64,000 bases of DNA from CAXBBB01 sp963841855 (GTDB lineage: Bacteria; Bacteroidota; Rhodothermia; Rhodothermales; BA12): assembly GCA_963841855.1 (NCBI GenBank), contig CAWJEJ010000001.1:496001-560000 (forward strand), written 5' to 3'. The notes below the pieces were generated by a model that was not told where the DNA came from, made no database searches, and was given only the letters and a program-made list of their open reading frames with translations. Shown here piece after piece: positions 18,080-24,741 of this stretch; position 1 is the first letter of the stretch, and each line of letters opens with the position of its first letter. A program made the translations under genes and the position numbers.

Positions 18080-18505
18080 ACTTTTGCAATGGTAAGCTGT
18101 GGTGCGAACTCGACTTTCGTAAACAACCTTCAAGCTAGACACCCTGGTGTCTATTTGAACCGGACCTGGAACAGGAGTTACGTTGGGTTCGCTCTCGATG
18201 CGTAGCGGAACGCGCTGGGTTTGCAGCGGCCCTTTCGCGTTCCCCCCCAGCGCAATCACCTCGGGATTCAGCGCTGTACTCGCATGCTGACGACTGCCGC
18301 CATCGTAGGTGCGTGTGACTACTCCCACATACGTGTACTGGCCAGCAGAAAACGCGCGAACGTCGTATACCTGAGCGTGGCGTGCAGATGAGCAGCCAGA
18401 GAGCATAGCGGCTGCCGCATCTGAGTTCGCGCCTCCTTCAAATAAATGACGAATCGACCCGCGGAGCCGTTCACAGGCCAGTCGTTTTTCTTCCGAGTGG
18501 TGCAA
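18065..18505 (-). CDS. Unknown protein with atypical base composition
   Basis: A frame of about 146 codons that can only start at a non-ATG codon (TTG at 18505, LHHSEEKRLACERLRG...). The same frame stays open upstream into the end of clpS without an ATG. The N-terminal part looks like a charged helix (SEEKRLACERLRGSIRHLFEGG). The middle reads VYDVRAFSAGQYTYVGVVTRTYDGG, strand-like. A different frame (18319-18546, starting MSGEQEYRLLV) covers the first part, so a frameshifted ancestor is possible. Base composition is visibly more AT-rich than in its neighbours. I see no known family. Confidence 0.35.
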   Translation of the reverse strand: MHHSEEKRLACERLRGSIRHLFEGGANSDAAAAMLSGCSSARHAQVYDVRAFSAGQYTYVGVVTRTYDGGSRQHASTALNPEVIALGGNAKGPLQTQRVPLRIESEPNVTPVPGPVQIDTRVSSLKVVYESRVRTTAYHCKSELED

Positions 18506-18575
18506 TTGCGCACGAGTAAGCGATACTCCTGTTCGCCTGACATCACCAGCGTCTAGCTTCTCAAAGGCAGACCGA

Positions 18576-18893
18576 TCATCCCTCCAGTTGCGTGATCAAC
18601 TCGATCTGATTCAGGATCTGCTGGACGCGGAAGCACTTCTCGAACGGGCCCGAGTACACGGTGTCTTTGCCGCGTGTATGGACGGTATAGGCGTGCGTTT
18701 CGGCGCGCTCCCACGTGCAGCCAGTCGCTCGCACCAGTTGGACGATTACCTCGTCGAATGTGTGCGTATCGTCGTCGAAGAGGAGAACGCGCCACGGGGC
18801 CGTCACACGCGTCTCGACCTGATCGAGTACGTCGGCTTCGACCTGGGACGAGGCCGTTGGGGCAACCGAGTGGGACACGCGCATGACAGTCAA
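18576..18893 (-). CDS. clpS: ATP-dependent Clp protease adaptor protein ClpS
   Basis: A 105-residue adaptor that delivers N-degron substrates to ClpAP or ClpCP. Residues about 33-100 form the conserved domain: WRVLLFDDDTHTFDEVI (N-degron pocket region with the DDD and TF/DEVI residues), then ETHAYTVHTRGKDTVYSG with the conserved His, ending FRVQQILNQIEL. The first 30 residues form the usual variable N-terminal extension. The ATG overlaps the purS stop by 4 nt. Confidence 0.92.
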   Translation of the reverse strand: MTVMRVSHSVAPTASSQVEADVLDQVETRVTAPWRVLLFDDDTHTFDEVIVQLVRATGCTWERAETHAYTVHTRGKDTVYSGPFEKCFRVQQILNQIELITQLEG

Positions 18894-19150
18894 ACGGACT
18901 CCGCTTCGCGCATCTCGACCGAGAAGTCTTCCATGACCGAGTTGGCGAGCAGCTTCTCGGCCAGGGCGTGCGCCGTCGCTTGAGCGGCTGCGCGCGAGTC
19001 CGCCTCGATTTCGACGACGGCGAGTTTGCCCATGCGCACGCTCGTCACGTCGGCAAAGCCCAACTGCCCGGCCGCTTGCCGAACGGCCTTGCCCTGCGGA
19101 TCGAGGATCGACGGGCGGAGCGTGATGGTGATGTGGGCGCTAAACGTCAT
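18890..19150 (-). CDS. purS: Phosphoribosylformylglycinamidine synthase subunit PurS
   Basis: An 86-residue subunit of the three-part FGAM synthase (PurS/PurQ/small PurL), the fourth step of purine synthesis; PurS bridges ammonia transfer between PurQ and PurL. Family signatures are ITITLRPSILDPQGKAV, LGFADVTSVRMGK and the C-terminal AEKLLANSVMEDF. Its partners purQ and purL are not in the window; purD, an earlier step, is at 25970. It overlaps pssA by 11 nt upstream and clpS by 4 nt downstream, an unusual mix of functions in one transcript. Confidence 0.93.
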   Translation of the reverse strand: MTFSAHITITLRPSILDPQGKAVRQAAGQLGFADVTSVRMGKLAVVEIEADSRAAAQATAHALAEKLLANSVMEDFSVEMREAESV

Positions 19151-19916
19151 CGGAGGCAGGGTCGGCGGATCGGACGGCTTGAAACAGGTGGAGGGCGGCG
19201 GTCACAAGCCCCCACAAAAGGTACAGCGCGAGCGCGATGAGAAGTCCCTCGGGGATCCATACGAGCGTGCCGATAGCGGCCAGCAAATACAGAACTGTGC
19301 GAATCGGCGCCGACTTCACGTAGTAGGCCGACGGACGCGGGCCTGCGTCGAACGGCACGTTGCTCACCATCAGCAGCGCCAGCACGATCGCGACGATGGC
19401 GAGCGCACGCGGTGTGATGCCCGGTAGCAGAACCGTCCCGGCCTGCAGGTTGAGCACGATCGCGACGATAGCGGCGGCCTGCATCGGAATCGGAAGACCC
19501 GTAAACGTCCCCTTCTTCTCGCCGTCGAAATTGATGTTGAAGCGGGCCAGCCGAACCGCTCCGCACAAGACGGGGAGCGCCGAAACGAACAGGCCCAGCA
19601 GCTTCATCTCCTGCAGCGCGACGTTGTAAATCAGGAACGACGGCGCCAACCCAAACGAGACCACGTCGGCCAGCGAATCCAACTCGACGCCGAACTGGCT
19701 CTGCGAGTTGGTGAGGCGCGCCATCATGCCGTCGAGCAGGTCGAAGAACCCGGCGAGCACGATCAGCCAGCACGCCTGCGTGTAGTCGCCCTGTTGAATC
19801 TGGATCACGGCGATGAAGCCGCTGAACAGGTTCATCAGCGTAAAGAACGAAGGCACGACCGTGCGCGGAATGCGGCGGCGCGTCAGCTTGCGGCGGGGGC
19901 GTGGGACTCGGGCCAT
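19140..19916 (-). CDS. pssA: CDP-diacylglycerol--serine O-phosphatidyltransferase
   Basis: A 258-residue inner-membrane enzyme that makes phosphatidylserine. The CDP-alcohol phosphotransferase motif is present as FDLLDGMMARLTNSQSQFG and ELDSLADVVSFG, i.e. the D-x2-DG-x2-AR-x8-G-x3-D-x3-D pattern. About eight hydrophobic segments follow a strongly basic N-terminus (RPRRKLTRRR). It starts 4 bp after psd; the two enzymes act in succession to give phosphatidylethanolamine. Confidence 0.93.
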   Translation of the reverse strand: MARVPRPRRKLTRRRIPRTVVPSFFTLMNLFSGFIAVIQIQQGDYTQACWLIVLAGFFDLLDGMMARLTNSQSQFGVELDSLADVVSFGLAPSFLIYNVALQEMKLLGLFVSALPVLCGAVRLARFNINFDGEKKGTFTGLPIPMQAAAIVAIVLNLQAGTVLLPGITPRALAIVAIVLALLMVSNVPFDAGPRPSAYYVKSAPIRTVLYLLAAIGTLVWIPEGLLIALALYLLWGLVTAALHLFQAVRSADPASDDV

Positions 19917-19920
19917 AATG

Positions 19921-20667
19921 TCAGGCTACTAGTTCGGCCGGTTCGGCATCGACAGGAACGAAGCGCTCCGGCTCGGGGTCGGGAAAGCGCCCGATGACTG
20001 TGAGGCCTGCCTTGACCTTGTCGCCCATTTTAGCTCCGATCTGCACGTGTGAAGGCACGAGCACGTCCATGCGCGAGCCGAACTTGACGATGCCGAAGCG
20101 CTGCCCCGAGTGGACCCGGTCGCCCACGCCAACGTGGTACACGATACGCCGCGCGACCGCTCCAGCGATCTGCTTGAACAGCACGCGATTGCCCGACGGG
20201 TGCGCCAGCCCGATCTGCGAGCGCTCATTCTTCTCGCTCGCCTTGGGATGCCAGGCCACGAGGTAGTCGCCTGGGATGTACTCGGCGTATTCGATTTGGC
20301 CATCGGCCGGAATGCGGTTGACGTGGACGTTGAGCGGCGAGAGAAAGATCGAAATCTGCTTGGCTGGTCCCTTGATGTAGAGCGGTTCGTACTCGATGTC
20401 TTGCACTACGACGACCTTTCCGTCGGCGGGCGAAAGAATTAGGTTGCCCAGTTTGGCTTCCTCGGGCGTCAGGCGAACGGGGTCTCGAAAGAAGTAGAGC
20501 GTGAACGCCAGCGAAAGCATCGCCAGAACGTAGAACAGGCCACCTGCGGTCCCGCCAAGCCAGAAACCCAGCGCGGCCAGCACGAGCGACGAGACTCCAG
20601 CAACGAGAATGATGGGGTAGCCTTCTCTTGCGAACACGGCGGACGGATCTGGTGGGTGATCGAACAA
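19921..20667 (-). CDS. psd: Phosphatidylserine decarboxylase family protein (PSD-A type)
   Basis: A 248-residue proenzyme that converts phosphatidylserine to phosphatidylethanolamine. Two N-terminal hydrophobic segments (about 18-55) anchor it. RDPVRLTP, NLILSPADGKV, FLSPLNVHVNRIP and the C-terminal self-cleavage site FGSRMDVLVP (cleavage before Ser gives the pyruvoyl group) identify the short PSD-A class. It is the first gene of the psd-pssA-purS-clpS run. Confidence 0.93.
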   Translation of the reverse strand: MFDHPPDPSAVFAREGYPIILVAGVSSLVLAALGFWLGGTAGGLFYVLAMLSLAFTLYFFRDPVRLTPEEAKLGNLILSPADGKVVVVQDIEYEPLYIKGPAKQISIFLSPLNVHVNRIPADGQIEYAEYIPGDYLVAWHPKASEKNERSQIGLAHPSGNRVLFKQIAGAVARRIVYHVGVGDRVHSGQRFGIVKFGSRMDVLVPSHVQIGAKMGDKVKAGLTVIGRFPDPEPERFVPVDAEPAELVA

Positions 20668-20735
20668 GATAGCCGGATTCGGGCTGCTCCACCGTTCCGA
20701 CCGTGTGACGCCCTGGATGGCAAGTTGGACCTAAC

Positions 20736-20777
20736 GGCAGCAGCCGCCCGATCCTAGTGGACCAAGCGGCTGTTGCC
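20736..20777. terminator. Candidate terminator hairpin downstream of the ferritin-like genes
   Basis: GGCAGCAGCCGC (20736-20747) pairs with GCGGCTGTTGCC (20766-20777): 12 bp with one G-U pair and an 18-nt loop. It starts 20 bp past the stop of the minus-strand ferritin-like gene at 20797 and lies before the psd promoter region. There is no U-tract, so termination is inferred from position and stem. Confidence 0.4.
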
Positions 20778-20796
20778 TTCAAACGACTGAGCAGAC

Positions 20797-21630
20797 TCAG
20801 CTATCGTTCGACCGAATGAACGTCGTCGCGATGCCGTTGGGACCGGCGACGGTGGCCATGTCGAGCGGCTCGTCGAAGGCCTCGGTGATCTGCTCGCGCG
20901 AGTAGCCCTGGAGCGTCGTCGCGAGGTTGACCCCAGATTGCGTGACGTTGTCCTCGCTCGGGAAGGCTGCGCCGATACCGGCGCCATACGTAGCCGAGAT
21001 AGCGGGCGGAGCGTCGCTCTGCGAGCCCGGGATCCAGCCTTGAGCGCCGCGCAGGCGACGGATGGCAGCCGCGTGGCGCGCTTCGACCGAGTGAATCTGG
21101 AGCGCAACCGTCAACGTGTCCCTGTTGTCGATTTCGGGAGCTTGGCCCTTGTAGGCGCGGACGCCCGTGTCTTCGAGCCCCTGCGCGAGCGCCTTGATCA
21201 AGTCGTAGCTGCTCAGGTAGTCGACGCCGCCAGCCGTGAAGGTGAAGTCGTCGTCATCGAAGCTGACCGGCGCGTTGCCACCGCCCGAGATCGCAGCGGC
21301 GAGGAGCCTGACGTGGGCGTCTTCGTCGCGAAGGATCGTGTCGAAGAGGGAGCGGTCGTCAGCGGCGATGAGGCCTGTGGCGATGGCCTTGCGGTAGAAC
21401 GCGCGTTCGAGGTATTCGAGCGTCAGCGCGTAGTTGAGAATGTCAGCGTCAGCAGCGGCTGAGGTGAAGCCGGGGTTCGAGGCGAGGGCGCTTTTGGCCA
21501 TTCCGAAGAACGGAAGCATCGAAAGCGCGGCCGCTCCGCCCATGCGGGCCGTGCGGGCCAGCGCGTCGCGGCGCGAGGTAGGCGCGTTGTGAGCTTCGAT
21601 ATCGAAGCGAGTCAGGAGGTCGGTATTCAT
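20797..21630 (-). CDS. Exported ferritin-like domain protein
   Basis: A 277-residue protein starting at MNTDLLTRFD; the longer frame has a non-conserved Arg-rich leader. An N-terminal export signal contains TSRRDALARTARMGG followed by a hydrophobic stretch, compatible with Tat export. The four-helix ferritin-like domain starts at ILNYALTLEYLERAFYRKAI and continues with LFDTILRDEDAHVRLLAAAI and later IHSVEARHAAAIRRL, supplying Glu, ExxH and Glu/His positions. The insert NAPVSFDDDDFTF is acidic. It lies 40 bp downstream of a second ferritin-like gene with the same layout. The function of these paired proteins is not established. Confidence 0.85.
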   Translation of the reverse strand: MNTDLLTRFDIEAHNAPTSRRDALARTARMGGAAALSMLPFFGMAKSALASNPGFTSAAADADILNYALTLEYLERAFYRKAIATGLIAADDRSLFDTILRDEDAHVRLLAAAISGGGNAPVSFDDDDFTFTAGGVDYLSSYDLIKALAQGLEDTGVRAYKGQAPEIDNRDTLTVALQIHSVEARHAAAIRRLRGAQGWIPGSQSDAPPAISATYGAGIGAAFPSEDNVTQSGVNLATTLQGYSREQITEAFDEPLDMATVAGPNGIATTFIRSNDS

Positions 21631-21670
21631 GTCGGTAGGTAAAGTCGGTAGAAGAGGGAGGCGGCGCGGC

Positions 21671-22384
21671 TCAGGCGTTGATCGCGCGGATCGTGTTGCG
21701 GATGAACGGCGCGGCTCCACTCACTCCCAGAACCTGATCTGGCGTGAAGGCGCGGTCCAGTCCGTTATCGGGGTTGATCACACCAGGTCCGGCGATTCTG
21801 TTGTTCACGAGCAGATCGCTGATGACGGACGCGTGGCGCGCCTCGACTGAGACGATCTTACCGGCGACGGCTAGAAAGCCGCGTCCTTCAGTGTCTTGGC
21901 TGAAGTAGCGTCCAGCGCCGTTGTAAGCGGCGACGCCCAGGTCCTCGAACGTCTGCGCCGTTCCCAGCACACTCGCTTTGCTGCCAAAGTTGATGGCGTC
22001 GAAGTTGGGCGTGAGGGTTCCGATTCGGTTGTCGCCCAGGGCGAAGGCGAGGAAGTCGCGGTGGATCTCCTCGTGCGCCTGCAAATCGAGCAGGATCGAC
22101 TGCTCGTCCGACGAGAAGATGGTTGTGAACGCGCTGTTCTCGGTGACCTTGGCGTAGAACGCGGCTTCCAGCTGCTCAAGGGCATAGGCGTAGTTGAGTA
22201 CGCCCGTGTTCGTCGAGAAGTCGAGCGTCACGACCTGGCCGTCGTCGCCCGAGATCGGGTCGTCGTCGTCGCAGGCGGTGAGCAGAGAAGTAGCGCCCAG
22301 AGCGGCCGTTCCAGCGCCGAGGATTTTGAGCAGATCGCGGCGGCTGTGCGTGCGCGCAGGAGCCGAAGGGTTCGGGGTCGACAT
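21671..22384 (-). CDS. Tat-exported ferritin-like lipoprotein
   Basis: A 237-residue protein. The N-terminus has a twin-arginine motif (SRRDLLKILGAG), a hydrophobic core and a Cys in LLTACDDDD, so it is probably Tat-exported and lipid-anchored. The ferritin-like helices follow: VLNYAYALEQLEAAFYAKV, LQAHEEIHRDFLAFAL and IVSVEARHASVISDLL. It is paralogous to the next gene at 20797-21630 and precedes it in the same operon. Export as a folded, possibly metal-loaded protein fits the Tat signal; ferroxidase or peroxide-scavenging roles are only inference. Confidence 0.87.
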   Translation of the reverse strand: MSTPNPSAPARTHSRRDLLKILGAGTAALGATSLLTACDDDDPISGDDGQVVTLDFSTNTGVLNYAYALEQLEAAFYAKVTENSAFTTIFSSDEQSILLDLQAHEEIHRDFLAFALGDNRIGTLTPNFDAINFGSKASVLGTAQTFEDLGVAAYNGAGRYFSQDTEGRGFLAVAGKIVSVEARHASVISDLLVNNRIAGPGVINPDNGLDRAFTPDQVLGVSGAAPFIRNTIRAINA

Positions 22385-22701
22385 AGAGCGAGGAAAGATT
22401 CGTGGAGGATAGGGGCCGGTTCATTCCGGCAATAGAGTTCGAGCGCGAAGGCGATCTCGACTGTGTTGGCTTAAAATGGCCCCACATACCGGCAGGGTCC
22501 ACCGGGCCAAGCCAAAACGGGCTCTTGCTCCACCGTTGTTTCCTCTGTAATCGTACCGCAACGGCACAATAGGGCGCTTTGTAAGGAAGCCGTTTCGGGT
22601 GCTGCTCATCCCATGCTCACAACGCGTCCACATGTATGAGCGCCGGGTTTCTGAACGTGCAGACTCAGCGTAGTTTGGCGATTCTCTGACCTCCGCACCC
22701 T
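22385..22701. other. Divergent intergenic region, 317 bp
   Basis: This region separates the ferritin-like operon (minus) from the carbonic anhydrase gene (plus). No ORF with coding character is seen on either strand. It holds a short hairpin (GCCGGTTCATTCCGGC, about 22411-22426) close to the minus-strand start, and AT-richer patches around 22470 and 22545-22580 that probably contain the two promoters. I could not pick out a clear Bacteroidota -33/-7 pair. Confidence 0.4.
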
Positions 22702-23286
22702 ATGCTCCTCCCTTTTCGCAACCGCACGCCCGACCTGCCGAGTGACACCTTTGTCGCGCCGTCGGCGGCTGTCATCGGCGACGTGACGATGGGCGCGCAG
22801 TGCAGCATCTGGTTCGGGGCCGTCCTGCGCGGCGACGTAAACTGGATTCGCCTGGGCGACCGCTGCAACGTGCAGGATGGATCGATCGTCCACGTCACCA
22901 ACCGCACCTCGCCGACGTGGTTGGGCGACGACGTGACGGTCGGGCACGGCGCCATCGTCCACGGCTGCACGATCCGCGACCGCGTGCTCGTCGGCATGGG
23001 AGCGGTCGTGATGGACGACGCCGATGTGGGCGAAGGGAGTTTGATCGGAGCGCGTGCGCTGGTGACGGCGCGGACGCAAATCCCGCCGCGCTCGCTCGTA
23101 CTGGGCAGCCCGGCGCGCGTCGTCCGCGAGTTGACGGATGAGGAAGTCGCCTACGCCGGATCGCTCGCCTCCCACTACGTCCGCTACAGCCGCGATTTCA
23201 TGGCCCAAGCCCGGGGTGAGACGCTGGACGGCAATCCGTACTACGACCGCCCCGACCGCGTCGACGTGCCGCCGGTTCGTGGGTAG
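22702..23286 (+). CDS. Gamma-class carbonic anhydrase family protein
   Basis: A 194-residue left-handed beta-helix protein. Hexapeptide repeats run from VAPSAAVIGDVTMGAQCSIW to about residue 140. Zinc-ligand histidines are in IVHVTNRT and GHGAIVHGCTI, matching the gamma-CA pattern; Arg and Asp of VLRGDVNWI are conserved. A C-terminal helix (VAYAGSLASHYVRYSRDFM) packs along the helix. The nearest functional annotation is the YrdA/CaiE-type family, for which CO2 hydration is not always shown. An IS630-type element begins 87 bp past the stop. Confidence 0.9.
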   Translation: MLLPFRNRTPDLPSDTFVAPSAAVIGDVTMGAQCSIWFGAVLRGDVNWIRLGDRCNVQDGSIVHVTNRTSPTWLGDDVTVGHGAIVHGCTIRDRVLVGMGAVVMDDADVGEGSLIGARALVTARTQIPPRSLVLGSPARVVRELTDEEVAYAGSLASHYVRYSRDFMAQARGETLDGNPYYDRPDRVDVPPVRG

Positions 23287-23373
23287 TGCTGCGTCCCAAT
23301 TGGACGGAGAGGTTCATATCTCAGACCTGTAAGTCGTCGCCAAACTGATCACACCTCGCCTGACACAGCCCTA

Positions 23374-24575
23374 GTACTGCGACCTGCTCATACTGACGGG
23401 TAAAGTCGGGCCAGTTTGGTGCGTGCCTCGCTAAGCGTCATCTGCCAGCGCACCGTGCCGCCGGTCTCGTTGCGATGCGCCGCCCACGCCTCCACCTCGC
23501 TCGCGAGCTCGTCGATGCCGCCGAACCTGCGACTCAGGCACTGACGCGACAGAATCGAAAGCTCCACCTCGACGATGTTGAGCCACGAGCCATGCACCGG
23601 CGTCTTGACAAACTCGACCTTATCCGCGAGTCGCTTCGCCTCGACCGGATCAAACGCTTCGTAAAATGAGGCTGCCGAATGCGTATTCAAGTTGTCGCAC
23701 ACAAGCACCACTTTCTCGGCATCGGGGTAGCGCTCATCGCACAACTCACGCACGATGCGAGCAAAGTCGCTCCGGGTGCGCCTCGTACGCACCCAGGCCC
23801 GTCGCCACCCTCGAGCGGCAGCGGTCGGTCGCAGCGGCTCGAGGGTGGCGACCGTGGCGCAGCAGCTGCCCCTTCGCTCGTACTCGTGATCCTCTTTGGC
23901 GCAGATTCCGGGCCTCTCCGGTAAGGGCTCGCGCACATCGGCGTGCAGCACGCACGGGCGCTCATCGAGGCAGACGAGAGGCCGCTTCCCGTCGTACGGC
24001 TGATGGTAGAGTGCGACTACGCGCTCCATCGCCGCCACGAACTCGGCCGAACGCTTGGGCGGGATCACCCAGCTTTTGACGCGCCACGGTTTGAGACGGC
24101 TTTTTTGAGTGCCAGCCCTCCTCGATTCCCAGCGCAGCGAAGCGGTCGGTGAGCAGGCGCACCGACCAGCGCGCGTGCCTTTGGGGCGCCTCGGAGCACG
24201 CCAGGGTGGCGAGTTTGGCCTCGGCATACCCGTCGATCTTGGGCGGGCGTCCGGCGCGCTCTTTGATTACGCGCAGCGCGGCGTCGAGGCCCTCGTCGCA
24301 GTAGAGGCGGCGCACGCGGGCGACGACGCGCTCGCCGGCGTGCAGGGCAGTGGCGGTCTTGGTGTCGCTCCACGCGTCGCCATCAGATCCTTCGTCGGTG
24401 AGCAGTAAGATGCGGGCGTGCTGGATCGTGCGAGCGTGGGCGGTGCCGGTGGAGACGAGCCGCGCGAGGCGAGAACGGGTTTGGGCGTCGAGCCGGACGC
24501 GGTGCTTGGTCGGCATGGCGAGTACGGCGCAGTAGACTACGCTACCCACCCGCCACTGTCAAGTTGTCGCAGTAC
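23374..24575. mobile_element. IS630/Tc1-type insertion sequence, 1,202 bp, inactive
   Basis: The left end GTACTGCGAC and right end GTCGCAGTAC form inverted ends, each flanked by TA, the target duplication of the IS630/Tc1/mariner group; with the flanks the symmetric motif is CTAGTACTGCGAC. Inner parts of the ends are similar (both contain CGGGT about 25 nt in). A single transposase region fills the element on the minus strand and is broken. The right TA coincides with the CTAG left border of the element at 24575-24740, so this IS appears to have inserted into that border. Family assignment is by transposase motifs and the TA duplication. Confidence 0.85.
23388..24516 (-). pseudogene. IS630 family transposase, disrupted
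   Basis: The N-terminal part runs from MPTKHRVRLDAQTRSRLARL (start 24516) as a helix-turn-helix region to LTDRFAALGIEEG. The catalytic part continues in another frame from SRLKPWRVKSWVIPPKRSAEF to the stop at 23388. It retains the DDE residues: CLDERP, LVCDNLNTH and LNIVEVELS. The break lies around 24100-24118. The expected recognition-helix residues (HETVRR-like in relatives) are missing, and a run of six A follows. A third frame reads LALKK across the junction, so one small deletion plus loss of one A would explain the data. A 15-bp inverted repeat inside the gene (23801-23852) may be a further lesion. Confidence 0.85.
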
Positions 24576-24740
24576 TAGGCGACGTTGACAATTGCGCTTG
24601 GCTCGCTTCTGCGGCGCGCTTGAACGCTCTGCCGCGTTGCTCTGCATCGCCGATGCTCGCATCGGCTGCTTCAAGCGCTTTGCCGGGCGCCCAATCGCAC
24701 GCGCAGCCGCTTCGCCTCGGCTAATGTCAACGTTGCCTAG
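24575..24740. mobile_element. Small non-coding MITE-like element with CTAG ends (166 bp)
   Basis: The left end CTAGGCGACGTTGACA and the complement of the right end, CTAGGCAACGTTGACA, match at 15 of 16 positions. The interior has further inverted similarity (GCTTGAACGC near 24620 against GCTGCTTCAAGC near 24670), so the whole element could fold back. It encodes no protein. CTAG or TA at both borders suggests mobilisation in trans by an IS5/IS427- or Tc1/mariner-like transposase. It abuts the stop codon of the barrel gene at 24742, and its left border carries the IS630-type insertion. Confidence 0.6.
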
Positions 24741-24741
24741 A

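Noticed and set aside
24101..24107. A AAA AAG slippery heptamer as a programmed -1 frameshift site in the IS630 transposase
   Set aside because: The catalytic half lies in the +1 frame relative to the N-terminal half, so -1 slippage would reach the wrong frame. Conserved residues are also missing at the junction.
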